The notes under the pieces were generated by a model, which saw nothing but the letters and a program-made list of their open reading frames with translations, was not told the DNA's origin and ran no database searches. Both the position numbers and the translations under genes were made by a program. Of a DNA stretch of 41,368 nucleotides, positions 1-8,967 are shown piece after piece (positions within the stretch are counted from its first letter, which is position 1; each line of letters opens with the position of its first letter). The DNA comes from Opitutales bacterium (GTDB lineage: Bacteria; Verrucomicrobiota; Verrucomicrobiia; Opitutales; T3Sed10-336), in NCBI GenBank assembly GCA_020831535.1, contig JAFIGF010000109.1, positions 1-41,368 on the forward strand. Reading direction: 5' to 3'.

Positions 1-534
1 AAACGTTTACACGGGATCAAAAAATGTCCCAAACCGACCCTGGCAACAAGCCCAAATTGCCATTGTAGCCAAGCTCTACTTTACGATCATGAATTCGGCC
101 AAATGACCCATCATCCTACGATGAGAGTCTGAGCGGTAACAAGTAGGGGGGTACGTTTCGGGGTGATATGGGGCAACATGGATGAAACTCACGGAATAGG
201 TCATCCTGCTGCCGAACTTGTATGGTTCGATAACGCTGTCGCAGGCTGCGGCTGGAAAAATCGTCCCATCTTTCTGTAGGGCTCGCCACTTGTGTGATGC
301 CGTCGCGGTGAGGGCAAGCGAAGGATCTCCACAAGGACCGCCTTTCCCGATGGCCTGCGTAAACCTTTGGCCAGGGCGAGAGTCTTCACGGGCGGCACTA
401 CAGAAATCTTAGGTAGGGCTTGAACTCTTGCAACGCCGTTGCTGATGGAAGTAGAAGCGAAAGATTTTTCAAAGGATAATTCCGCAGTCCAAGGTGCCTG
501 CGGCACGAAGGGTTGGTGGAATGAAGCTATTGCC
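1..534. other. Gene-poor stretch, no supported coding region
   Basis: No frame here has the look of a real gene. Several overlapping open frames exist on both strands, but they are compositionally odd, low in expected secondary structure and mutually exclusive. The only structure I can point to is a 29-base hairpin repeat near the right end, annotated separately, which also occurs near position 26050. The stretch may be a decayed mobile or repeat element, but I cannot show that. Confidence 0.5.
482..510 (+). repeat. Dispersed hairpin repeat, copy 1
   Basis: The 29-base core begins CCGCAGTCCAAGG and contains the hairpin GTGCC-TGC-GGCAC followed by GAAG. A second copy lies on the opposite strand at 26038-26066 with a single difference, in the loop (TTC instead of TGC). 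Conservation of the arms together with the flanking CCGCAGTCCAAG suggests a REP-like dispersed intergenic element rather than a terminator, because no T-run follows. Confidence 0.65.
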
Positions 535-1254
535 TTAAAACCCAGGCATATCCAAGTCGTCCTCTTCCATGCCAATGTCGGGATCAGGAAGGGCAATGGG
601 TGCAGGGGTAGCGGATTGGAGGTGAAAGGTCAACTGGATAGGGCCTTCGTGGGGATCTTTCAAGCCTGCTTCTTTCCCTACCAAGGTGCTTTCGGCTCTT
701 AGCGTAAAGGCGCCGGTCTCGGTATTGAAGAGGAAATGCACGGGGCCGGACAAGGCAGCTTCTTCGTCGTGCACGCGAAAGGTTCCGGTGAACTTGGCCT
801 GCGCGCGAACGTCTTCGGGGTTTGGTTCTTCTCCGGGGATAGGGTATTGCCAGTCGGTGATTTCCTTGATGGTAACTCGAATGCCCTCCTCTCCCGGTTC
901 CTCGGCCCAGGGCCCTCCGGGAACGATATCACGCATGCCGAGACGTGGAGCGGTGTTTTTAAATTGGGCCGTAAATTCCCCTGTTGAGGTGATTTGCACC
1001 TCGCCACTGAGAATATCGTAATCGGGAGAAAGTTGGAACATATCCCCGGTGAACCGACCAGCCCAATAGGTGGGAATTTTGTTTCCCTCCTGATGCATTT
1101 CCAAAAAAGTGGGGAAGCCGCGAGGTCGTTCCTGCATATTCCATTCGGCGCTCAATAAGGTCAGTATCTCCCTTACTTCGGAGGATTGGCCAGCACCAAT
1201 GGTTGGAAAGGTTAAGGCTGGCAGGAGGAGGGAAAGGGAAAACAATCGGATCAT
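535..1254 (-). CDS. Secreted protein of unknown function
   Basis: The product is 239 residues with a clear N-terminal signal peptide (hydrophobic run over residues 2-20, ending near GAGQ). The mature part is acidic and predicted to be mostly beta-strand. The C-terminus is very acidic and proline-containing (ending DDLDMPGF). No known family is recognised. Its ATG overlaps the stop codon of the upstream 1251-3347 gene by four bases (ATGA), so the two are very probably translationally coupled. It is the last of three secreted-protein genes on this strand, which suggests that it works with them at the cell surface or in the periplasm. The role is unknown. Confidence 0.75.
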   Translation of the reverse strand: MIRLFSLSLLLPALTFPTIGAGQSSEVREILTLLSAEWNMQERPRGFPTFLEMHQEGNKIPTYWAGRFTGDMFQLSPDYDILSGEVQITSTGEFTAQFKNTAPRLGMRDIVPGGPWAEEPGEEGIRVTIKEITDWQYPIPGEEPNPEDVRAQAKFTGTFRVHDEEAALSGPVHFLFNTETGAFTLRAESTLVGKEAGLKDPHEGPIQLTFHLQSATPAPIALPDPDIGMEEDDLDMPGF

Positions 1255-3347
1255 GGCGCAACGGTAATAAGCATCAGATAGGCATCGGTTGAGCCTCCCC
1301 CGAATTCATCCTGGGGGGCGTTTTTGATAATCGGGGGAAGGTTGATGCCGTAGGCCCCTTCGAGAGGGAGGGTTTCACCGCTTAGAAGAATGTCTTGCCC
1401 GCGGGTGTGAACCTTACCGTGGCGTAGCCCCGGAACGGAGGTCGAAAGGAGAAGGTTTTTGAAATCGTGATCAAAAATGGCGACATAAGGTCCTCCCTTG
1501 GGACGGGCATTCGACGGATCCCGTTGGTGCTGAAGATACCACGGCTCGACAAAGGCATTGTGGGTTTCAATAAGCGACGCGGCGGAGGACCCGGTGAATA
1601 CGACTTCGCGATTCTCCGTCTGGGCGAAGTCGCGAATATTCGCGGCATTGGGGGTGCCGCTGGAAGGCATATAGGAAAGCCAGCGATTGAAAGCGGTGAT
1701 TTCCATGCTTTCAGGATCCATGCGCATGAGGTAACTCACGGAGAGAACATTGGCGCCCCAAATGGAACCGGCAAATCCTCCTTTCCCATGTGATTTGCGA
1801 AAATCGTAGGGGTGGTTGGTGAAAACGCTGTTGCCTCCGTCGGACCAACCTCGGATGAGAAGTTGACCGTCATCTTCAACCAAGACCTGCCGCACGGCGG
1901 AATCGGAGACTTGCCGGGACCACTGTACACCGACCAGTGGGCCGGTCCAGTTCCAAGCAGTCCATTCTGGTTGGCCAGAGGGCTTGAAGCGGTGCAGGAA
2001 AGGGTTTCGCCAAGGTTCGAGGCCGGTGCCGCTATGATACTCGCCGCCGAGATAAAAGCTGCCATCAACCGGGCTGACCGCAATTGGGGTCACGACCCGG
2101 GCACGAAAGTTAGCTTCGAGGGAAGGGGCTTCGGACAATTCACCTTCCGGGGTTAGATGCCAGAAGCGGCGGCGTGATTCGAGTAAAAGAGTCTCTTCCG
2201 GACCAAAATCGAGATTCACCCCAGTCACTCCCGGCAACCAAGCCAGCCATAGAAGGTCTGTTCCGTCGTCGGAAATTCGGGCGATAAAAGTTCCCGGTTC
2301 CGAGTATTGGTCAGAGGACCGGCCCCCTTCAAAATCGGCCAGTGGGTCCTCGGAGGGCTCCCGGGGACCTGAAAACTTTTCGGCCAATTCAACCAATTCT
2401 CCGAAATTCGCAAGGCTACGTCCGACAACATAGGCGGCATCCCCAGAACGGGAACTGCGAACTTGTTCGATGCGGGCGCTATTTTCAGGGAAACGAAGGA
2501 TCTGGTTTACGCTTTCCAGGTCCGGGGAATATTGGACCAGGGAAGCGGTGGCTTCGCGGTAAGTCGGATCGGATAAGGTAGTGCCTCCGGGGAGAATGTG
2601 GGGAAGGTCACTGACAAAACTGCCATCCCGAAGGTTTATTCCTGCCCAGATTGCATCTCCGGCTGGAGAGAAAACGGCCCCTAGAAAACGCTCGTCACCC
2701 GAACCTCCGAAGAAGGTGGCGGCTTGTAATTGGACGCGGCTGGATCCCTTGGCCGCACGGTTGTATTGCACAAACCTTCCAGTGGGAGGGGAGGGTTCAT
2801 CATCCGGTCGAACCAGAACCAGAATGGAGGCGATACGGTCCACCTGCAAAAATTCCCGTTCGGGGGTATGGTTGACCTCCAGCCTTACCGGAAAACTTGC
2901 TTCAGCATCCTCGGGCTCGTCTTCCAGCCGAATGTCAAGAAAATCGTCAACGTCCTCATCCAGGCCACGGTCCATGGCTCGTTCGGCAGTTGCGGTGTCC
3001 GATTGAAGAACCGGAATACGTTGAAAAGAGAAGGATCCGGACATTTCCCCGCGACGGTGGACAACGGTGAAGGTCGGAGGATCAGCTTCGGTGCTTTCGC
3101 GTTGGAAGCTGATTTGCCCCTCCTCAGTGGCCCGTAGAGTTCTGGGGGTGAGGCTTTCTTTTTGTCCGTCCTTAAGCGTTAGGGGCCATGTTTCAAAATG
3201 CAGTTCCCCGAAGATTTGGATCTGCTCTTGATCGCGGGCTTCATAAGTAATCTCGACCTGAATATAATCGCTCCCAAAGAGTGCGGGATAGATGAATAAG
3301 CAGCCTCCGAGAGTAAGGAGGAAACGGGTGAGGGGTTGATTCTTCAC
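1251..3347 (-). CDS. Large secreted protein, paralogue of the next gene upstream
   Basis: The frame stays open further upstream to a TTG at 3428 inside the preceding gene. I prefer the GTG at 3347 because it puts a signal peptide (KNQPLTRFLLTLGGCLF...) at the N-terminus. This gives 698 residues. The first third is acidic. The rest has repeated short motifs of the kind found in SBBP/beta-propeller proteins (GGSGDERF, ISDDGTDLLWLAWLPG, FKPSGQPEW). The segment WSRQVSD...GWSDGGNSVFTNHPYD matches WSRLVSD...GWSDGGNSVWTRVPYD in the product of 3385-6030, so the two are paralogues. This copy lacks the SHD1 tail. The molecular function is unknown and the start codon is uncertain. Confidence 0.75.
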   Translation of the reverse strand: MKNQPLTRFLLTLGGCLFIYPALFGSDYIQVEITYEARDQEQIQIFGELHFETWPLTLKDGQKESLTPRTLRATEEGQISFQRESTEADPPTFTVVHRRGEMSGSFSFQRIPVLQSDTATAERAMDRGLDEDVDDFLDIRLEDEPEDAEASFPVRLEVNHTPEREFLQVDRIASILVLVRPDDEPSPPTGRFVQYNRAAKGSSRVQLQAATFFGGSGDERFLGAVFSPAGDAIWAGINLRDGSFVSDLPHILPGGTTLSDPTYREATASLVQYSPDLESVNQILRFPENSARIEQVRSSRSGDAAYVVGRSLANFGELVELAEKFSGPREPSEDPLADFEGGRSSDQYSEPGTFIARISDDGTDLLWLAWLPGVTGVNLDFGPEETLLLESRRRFWHLTPEGELSEAPSLEANFRARVVTPIAVSPVDGSFYLGGEYHSGTGLEPWRNPFLHRFKPSGQPEWTAWNWTGPLVGVQWSRQVSDSAVRQVLVEDDGQLLIRGWSDGGNSVFTNHPYDFRKSHGKGGFAGSIWGANVLSVSYLMRMDPESMEITAFNRWLSYMPSSGTPNAANIRDFAQTENREVVFTGSSAASLIETHNAFVEPWYLQHQRDPSNARPKGGPYVAIFDHDFKNLLLSTSVPGLRHGKVHTRGQDILLSGETLPLEGAYGINLPPIIKNAPQDEFGGGSTDAYLMLITVAP

Positions 3348-3384
3348 GATTCGGGGAAATTCGTCAGGGCAAGGGATTAACGGG

Positions 3385-6030
3385 TCATTCTTTGACGAAC
3401 TGTTGGTCCTTCTCCGAGAGATTGGCAAGTTTTACTTCAAAAACTTGTCCGGCGGGGGTTTCGATGACCACAATATCCTCATCGGAGCGAACTTTCCGCG
3501 CGATGACTTCCCGTCCGTCGCGACTAGTCCAAACGCGCAGATTTTTTTCTTCCAGTACTAAATTGCGGTCTTCCTCGGAGAGGTTGGACAGAGGGACCCG
3601 GGCTTCCTGGTTGTTTTCCATAACCAAGACCACGGAGGAGTTTTCGATTTCCTTAAAGGTCGCGCGCACCTCCTGGCCCTGCTGGTTGGTCCACGTCCGA
3701 ACGCTGGTCAACGCAGAAGAGGTGGAGGAGGGAGTGGTGGTGGCCCGAGCTTGCTCAGTGGCTCCATTATCGTCGTTGGCTGGGGAGGAATCATCGCGGG
3801 CGGGGGCTTGGGCACCTTCCTGAACATCATCTGGAGCGGGTCGTCCGGGAGCCCACCATTGAATAATAATTTCCTCGTCATTTTCCGAGGAATCCTCGGC
3901 CAAGCCCAAGTCGCCTTTGGTGGTACGAAAGTTTCCGGACATCTGAATGCCCCGGCCAACCGGGCTGGAATTGCGGAAACCAGAGGGGCCGTGGACGGTG
4001 ATCTCTTTTCCTTGGTAGCGAATAACTCCCTGGGCTTCGGTTTGGGAGTTGAACGTAATATCCAACTCCAGGGTTGGGTATTCATCGGTTTCGGAAACGT
4101 TGTGACCGCCCAACCGCATGGAATGTATGTGGTCACCTTGTCCTCTAAGCTGGACCCGTTCATCTTCGCCGCGAAGCGTAAAGCTTCCGCGTCCGGAGGC
4201 ATTGACCAAGTTCTCGCCAACCGGATTGCCGCGATAGAGCTTTGGCCATTTCTTACCGCTGGTGTCCTTCATGATCAACATGCTGTCGCTGTTGCGCATG
4301 CCACTTCGATTTACGATGTACATGCCAGTTAAGTCTTCGTCGTTGCGAGGATCATCAACGCTTTGGGAAGAGGATGTCGGGTATTGAAAAGTCGGTTCCG
4401 GGAGGCGCTCGGAGCGGGTCATTTCCAGAACGACAAACAGTCCGTCCAAGAGACCATCACCGAACTCCGCGACCGGATTTACCGGCTTGAATTTATCATG
4501 CTGGCGGGCACCCGTTACAGCGACGACCATGGTTTTCCCGTCAACATGGGCCGAACCAAATCGGAAGTAGCCTTCCCGTTCGTTGGAATGACGTTCCAGT
4601 GCAACCTGACGGGATCCCGGAACGACCGACGAGAAGCGAATGTCGGTCCAGTCTTCATCCAGAATCGCAAAGAAATCACCACCAATGTAGTCTTCCTCGT
4701 AATCCAGGGAGTTCAGGGCCAGACTGCGGGTTTGAATCAGCCCAAAGGCGGTGGAGCCCGATAATAAAAGCTCGTTGTCCACGGTCACATCCAGATTTCT
4801 AAGCGCCACCGAACTGGGGGCGTTTTCCGAGCGGAGGTAGGCGATAAAGAGGGAGTAGGAAAGCGGGTTTCCGGTTTCAAAATCAAGTCGGTTCAGATGC
4901 AGGAAGGAGCCTACACCCGCGCCCCAGGTACTGAAAGGCAGACCGGTGTTGCGTCCGGCGTTTTCCTGAGCGGCGTTTCTTGCGCTGCGGGTGATGTCGT
5001 AGGGGACTCTAGTCCAAACCGAGTTTCCACCGTCCGACCAGCCGCCGATAACGGGTTGCCCGTTCAAGTCAAAAAGCCCGACTTCCATGCGCGAATCAGA
5101 GACCAGACGGGACCAATTGGTGCCGACGGTGCGGGCATCCCATTGGTAGAATAAAAATCGCCGTTCTCCGTCGGGATCTGCGATTACTGTCAAGGGCCGG
5201 TGCCAGGGTTCCCATCCGGTGCTGCTGCGGTGAAAGTGTCCCGACATGCGGGCAAAGGTGTTGAAACAAATGGCCCGGGTCCAGGCATTGGTTATGCCCA
5301 GATTGATGGCCTTTAGTAATTCTCCGTCTTCGTTGAAGTGAAAGCCGTTTTCGCCAACGAGGCTGACAATGCCGTCGCCGATATAGCGCAATTGCGGGGT
5401 GTTGTCGGTAGCGTCCGGCAATCTGAGGAGCCAGTCGAAGCCGCTTAAATCGGTTTTGAGTTTACCGAAAAAGATCTTCCCATCGTCTTTCAAACCATCG
5501 GCTCCGGCTTCGCGGAAGTCGCCGAGGGAAGTGAAATTGGCGCCTACGGTGCCGGTTACGTAGAGGTTGTCTTGGGGATCGGTAACCAAATCAGTGATGA
5601 CTCCGGCTCCCCAGGGAAAGCGGATGGCTTTGGTGATCTCTTGGTAATCCGCGTCAAGGCGGGTGATAAAGGCGGCGCCATCGCGGTGTTTCCAAGCCTC
5701 CGGTGCTCGGGGCTCACCATTACTGGTCGGCAAGGTATACTCCGGAGCCGAAGTATCCTCCCCCAGGACAGACAGGGAAGTTCCGGGTAAGGAAAAAGAC
5801 GGTCCGAAAGCATTGCCGGCCAAGTACAGAGTGCCGTCAGTCAGGAAGTCTCCTGCGATTAAATAGTTGTTCCCTTCGCCGCCCAAGTAACCTGCTGTTA
5901 AAGGTGTGGCTGGGCGGTCAGGGTTTTCCCAGCGTTCCGTATATTGCTGGAACCGGTTGGCGGAAAGGTCCACCAAGGAAAAGCCCAAAAACAGGCAAAG
6001 AAGGGAGTATAGGGGCAAGGTTTTATTCAT
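3385..6030 (-). CDS. Large secreted protein with two C-terminal SHD1 domains
   Basis: The product is 881 residues. A signal peptide (residues 1-24, ending near LSAN) is followed by a long region with beta-propeller-like motifs (TAGYLGGEGNNYLIAGDF, ITRLDADYQEI, VTDPQDNLYVTGTV). A low-complexity acidic and Ser/Thr/Ala-rich linker lies at roughly 725-775. Two SHD1 (Sla1 homology 1) domains follow at about 777-826 and 831-881, each starting VRTWT/LRVWTS and ending LSEEDRNLV/LSEKDQQFV. SHD1 tails are common on secreted proteins of Planctomycetota and Verrucomicrobiota, and their ligand there is not established. It is probably the first gene of a three-gene operon. No convincing ribosome binding site is visible. 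Confidence 0.85.
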   Translation of the reverse strand: MNKTLPLYSLLCLFLGFSLVDLSANRFQQYTERWENPDRPATPLTAGYLGGEGNNYLIAGDFLTDGTLYLAGNAFGPSFSLPGTSLSVLGEDTSAPEYTLPTSNGEPRAPEAWKHRDGAAFITRLDADYQEITKAIRFPWGAGVITDLVTDPQDNLYVTGTVGANFTSLGDFREAGADGLKDDGKIFFGKLKTDLSGFDWLLRLPDATDNTPQLRYIGDGIVSLVGENGFHFNEDGELLKAINLGITNAWTRAICFNTFARMSGHFHRSSTGWEPWHRPLTVIADPDGERRFLFYQWDARTVGTNWSRLVSDSRMEVGLFDLNGQPVIGGWSDGGNSVWTRVPYDITRSARNAAQENAGRNTGLPFSTWGAGVGSFLHLNRLDFETGNPLSYSLFIAYLRSENAPSSVALRNLDVTVDNELLLSGSTAFGLIQTRSLALNSLDYEEDYIGGDFFAILDEDWTDIRFSSVVPGSRQVALERHSNEREGYFRFGSAHVDGKTMVVAVTGARQHDKFKPVNPVAEFGDGLLDGLFVVLEMTRSERLPEPTFQYPTSSSQSVDDPRNDEDLTGMYIVNRSGMRNSDSMLIMKDTSGKKWPKLYRGNPVGENLVNASGRGSFTLRGEDERVQLRGQGDHIHSMRLGGHNVSETDEYPTLELDITFNSQTEAQGVIRYQGKEITVHGPSGFRNSSPVGRGIQMSGNFRTTKGDLGLAEDSSENDEEIIIQWWAPGRPAPDDVQEGAQAPARDDSSPANDDNGATEQARATTTPSSTSSALTSVRTWTNQQGQEVRATFKEIENSSVVLVMENNQEARVPLSNLSEEDRNLVLEEKNLRVWTSRDGREVIARKVRSDEDIVVIETPAGQVFEVKLANLSEKDQQFVKE

Positions 6031-6178
6031 AGTGATGATAACAGATAGGAAATTTGGGGTAATGTTTCATTTTACGGGAAATTTTCCGGTAAACGTAGCT
6101 GAAATGCGTCTATTTCCTTACCAAAACCAGAAGAAGCAGAGGCAAAGGAGCGAGCCGAAAAAGCGAGGAAAAAGGTTT

Positions 6179-6892
6179 TTAAATCTCCCTGATATCCTGG
6201 AAGGAGCCGCTCTTACTATTCAGTAGAGCGGGGAGAAGGGCGATGATTTTGTCCGCGCAAACCGAAGGGGCGGGCATGTTTTCGGTGCCCTTGGCTTCCC
6301 GCAAACGTTGAACGATAGGAAACGTTTCGGCATCCAGGTCACCGGTCAGGTAGTCTTGCATGGCGGTGTCAACCAACCCGGGCGCAAAGGCACAGAAATG
6401 GGTATCTTCTTTTTCGGCGGCATAGAGTTTGATCAACATGTTGAGCGCGGCTTTCGAAATGCCATACCCATTCCAGCCGCGGGCTCCGGAGTGACTGGCC
6501 CCGGAGGAAATCGCCACGACCTGGTGGACTTTCCCGGAAATCGCGAAAAGTCCGTCGAGGAGCCATTTGTTCGCCCAGACATTGATTTCCATGGTTTCCC
6601 GTAAATCCTCCAACGGCGTATCCACCATATCCCGGATTTTGCCGAGCTTTCCGGCATTCAAATAGACCACGTCCCAGTCTTCGTTGAAGGGGATGAAATC
6701 TTTAAACCGGTGGGCGATGGTTTCTCCTGCGGAAAGGTCGAGGGCGAGGTGGTGCAGCCCCAAGGCAACCAAGTCCTCCGGTGTCCGGCGGCTGATTCCG
6801 TAAACCTCGTCGCCCTGGAGGAGGTGTTTTTCGGCCAGGGCATGGCCCAGTCCGGAACTCACGCCGGTGATGAGAATGTGTTTCTTAGCCAT
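6179..6892 (-). CDS. Short-chain dehydrogenase/reductase (SDR)
   Basis: The product is 237 residues, the usual size of a classical SDR. It has a Rossmann nucleotide-binding motif TGVSSGLG (residues 9-16), the NAG motif (79-81), and a catalytic Ser130, Tyr143, Lys147 set within AISSGASHSG...YGISKAA. The residues after beta-strand 2 (ISRR) fit NADP(H) preference. The substrate cannot be read from the sequence. The layout resembles sepiapterin-reductase-like or YwfD-like SDRs, but that is not a functional assignment. It is divergent from hemC, with about 107 bases between the starts. Confidence 0.9.
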   Translation of the reverse strand: MAKKHILITGVSSGLGHALAEKHLLQGDEVYGISRRTPEDLVALGLHHLALDLSAGETIAHRFKDFIPFNEDWDVVYLNAGKLGKIRDMVDTPLEDLRETMEINVWANKWLLDGLFAISGKVHQVVAISSGASHSGARGWNGYGISKAALNMLIKLYAAEKEDTHFCAFAPGLVDTAMQDYLTGDLDAETFPIVQRLREAKGTENMPAPSVCADKIIALLPALLNSKSGSFQDIREI

Positions 6893-6999
6893 GCCCTATA
6901 GGATAATGGAAAGGCCCTTGGGGTAAAGGGGATTTCGGGTGAGAGAGGTTATCGAAATTTGCATTGGCAGTGGGGGAAATCGCCGTCTATCGTAGGTCC

Positions 7000-7890
7000 A
7001 TGTCCGACTCTTCTTTTCCTCCGGTTCTTTTGGCGACCCGCCGCAGTGCGTTGGCTCTCCGGCAGACCGAATTGGTGCAAGCTCACTTGCAGCAGGTCGT
7101 TGTTGAACCGCTGACTTTTGAGGTTCTGCCGATGACCACCCAGGGGGATCAACAACTTTCCTGGTCCCTCTCGAAGGAGGGCGGGAAGGGCTTGTTTACC
7201 AGTGAATTGGAAAAAGCCTTGTTGAAGGGAGAAGCGGACCTGGCGGTGCACAGTGCCAAGGATTTGCCCACCGAGATGCCTGCGGGCTTGGTTTTAGCGG
7301 GGTTTTTGCCCCGGGAAAAGGCCCATGATGTTTTGATTGTCCGCGAAGGTCTCACTGCTCCTGCCACCGTTGCCACGGGGAGCCCCCGCCGCCGGACGCA
7401 GTTGCAGAAAAAATTTCCCCGGGCCAATTTTCAGGAATTCCGTGGAAATGTCGAGACGCGTCTGCGGAAGATTGCCGCCGGAGAGGCCGAGGCGACGGTT
7501 ATGGCGGCGGCAGGTTTGCGCAGATTGGGGATCGAGGCTTGGGAGGGCTTGAGCTTTACCCCCCTCAGCTTGCGGGAGATGGTGCCGGCACCGGGGCAGG
7601 GGGCGGTGGCCATCCAATGCCGGAAACAGGACTTGGAGAAATGGGCGCCCTGTTTTCATGGGGAAACCGCCCGGGCGGTCGAGGTGGAGCGGACTTTTTT
7701 GGATCTGCTGGGCGGAGGGTGCCATTCCGCCATCGCTGCTCATTTATGCTCCGACAATCTTTTGTATCTCTATAGTGAAGCGGAAGGTTTTTTGGAAATA
7801 AACTGGCAACCGCGCGAAGGGGAGACCCTTCGGGAAACCTTGCTTCGACTGGTTCCCTGGGATTCGCTTTGCCGGGAGACCCGGAAGTAG
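7000..7890 (+). CDS. hemC: Porphobilinogen deaminase (hydroxymethylbilane synthase)
   Basis: The enzyme condenses four porphobilinogens into hydroxymethylbilane in cytoplasmic tetrapyrrole synthesis. The ATG at 7000 gives 296 residues starting MSDSSFPPVLLATRRSALAL, which matches the family start; an upstream TTG would add 12 unlikely residues. Family motifs are HSAKDLPT (84-91), ATGSPRRRTQLQ (in place of GTSSLRR), FRGNVETRL, and APGQGAVAIQCR. The cofactor-binding Cys241 lies in LGGGCHSAIAAH, the attachment site for dipyrromethane. Domain 3 after the cysteine is short, about 55 residues, so the protein is slightly shorter than the E. coli enzyme. No other haem genes lie nearby. Confidence 0.95.
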   Translation: MSDSSFPPVLLATRRSALALRQTELVQAHLQQVVVEPLTFEVLPMTTQGDQQLSWSLSKEGGKGLFTSELEKALLKGEADLAVHSAKDLPTEMPAGLVLAGFLPREKAHDVLIVREGLTAPATVATGSPRRRTQLQKKFPRANFQEFRGNVETRLRKIAAGEAEATVMAAAGLRRLGIEAWEGLSFTPLSLREMVPAPGQGAVAIQCRKQDLEKWAPCFHGETARAVEVERTFLDLLGGGCHSAIAAHLCSDNLLYLYSEAEGFLEINWQPREGETLRETLLRLVPWDSLCRETRK

Positions 7891-8072
7891 GGCTTTTACG
7901 GGAAACGGGACTGTTTCCGGCGTGCAAATCCCGTCCCGCCGCCAAAGAATTTTTGCCTAAAGAACTTGTCTCTTCCGGGGTTGTCCGTAGGCTTGGGGGG
8001 TTCTTTCTTTTCAACCCTTTTACCCTTTTGCGGGAACTCTTCGGGTTTCCGGAACTCTCTGTCTCTCTTGTC

Positions 8073-8939
8073 ATGAAACCTTCTCTATTCGATTCTCACA
8101 TGCACACCCCTCTGTGTGGGCATGCCCAAGGTGAACTCTCGGATTACGCGGACGAAGCCTGCCGCAAGGGTCTGGACGGTATTATTTTTACCTGTCATAC
8201 CCCTCTTCCGGACGGAATGTCTGCGGAGGTGCGCATGAAGGCGGAGGAATTGCCGGAATACGTGGATAGAGTGGCGCAATGCCGGGCTGAGTTTAAGGGG
8301 CGTTGTGACGTCCGCCTGGGGCTTGAGGTGGACTTTGTACCGGGGTACGAGAGCGCTTTGGAAAAGATTATCGAAAGCCAGCCCTTTGATTATATCATTG
8401 GTTCGGTACACCCTCATTTGCCGGAGATTCGCGATGCTTTTTGGAAAGAGGATCCCATCGCCTATGGTAAAACCTATTTTGATTTACAAGCCCGGGCCGC
8501 GGAGACGGGTTTATTTGATACCATCGCTCATCCGGATGTGCTCAAAATCGTCCGCTGGGCAGATTACGACAAGGCCCTGATGAAAGAAGAGTTTGCCCGG
8601 TTTTTGGATCGTGTGGCGGAAACCGGGGTTTGTCTGGAATGCAATACCTCGGGCCTGATTCGCAAGGTGCAGGAAATCCATCCGGCTCCGGATCTGTTGC
8701 CAATGATTGCGGAGCGTGGAATCCCGGTTGTCATTGGGTCTGATGCCCATGACCCTCTTCGGGTCGGAGATGGCTTCCGCGAAGGAGTTGAAGCCCTGGC
8801 CGAAGCCGGTTTTAAGGAATTGCTGGTCTTTACAGAACGGCAGAGTCAGTCAGTTCCGTTAGACTCCTGGAAGGCCTTGGTTGCCGATTGGTCCTATTGT
8901 CTGCAGAACGAGGCTCCGGCCAGTCTGCATGGCGGGTGA
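8073..8939 (+). CDS. hisK: PHP-family histidinol-phosphatase
   Basis: The product is 288 residues from the ATG at 8073, the start that places the metal-binding motif DSHMHTPLCGHA at the N-terminus as in the PHP family. An in-frame extension upstream overlaps hemC and is not credible. Further family features are FTCHTPLP, the metal ligands within GLEVDFVPGYE, GSVHPHLPEIRDAFWKE, IAHPDVLKIVRW, and the C-terminal GSDAHDPLRVGDGF. This is the HisK/HisJ class, which dephosphorylates histidinol phosphate in histidine biosynthesis. Other PHP phosphoesterases are possible but less likely. It follows hemC by 182 bases, so co-transcription is uncertain. Confidence 0.85.
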   Translation: MKPSLFDSHMHTPLCGHAQGELSDYADEACRKGLDGIIFTCHTPLPDGMSAEVRMKAEELPEYVDRVAQCRAEFKGRCDVRLGLEVDFVPGYESALEKIIESQPFDYIIGSVHPHLPEIRDAFWKEDPIAYGKTYFDLQARAAETGLFDTIAHPDVLKIVRWADYDKALMKEEFARFLDRVAETGVCLECNTSGLIRKVQEIHPAPDLLPMIAERGIPVVIGSDAHDPLRVGDGFREGVEALAEAGFKELLVFTERQSQSVPLDSWKALVADWSYCLQNEAPASLHGG

Positions 8940-8967
8940 GCAGGCGTTGCCGCCCTTCTCTGATTCG

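Noticed and set aside
201..596. 131-codon minus-strand open frame in the left gene-poor stretch
   Set aside because: It overlaps the start of the hairpin repeat and the end of the 535-1254 gene, has no recognisable domain and competes with other equally open frames. It is probably read through repeat-derived DNA.
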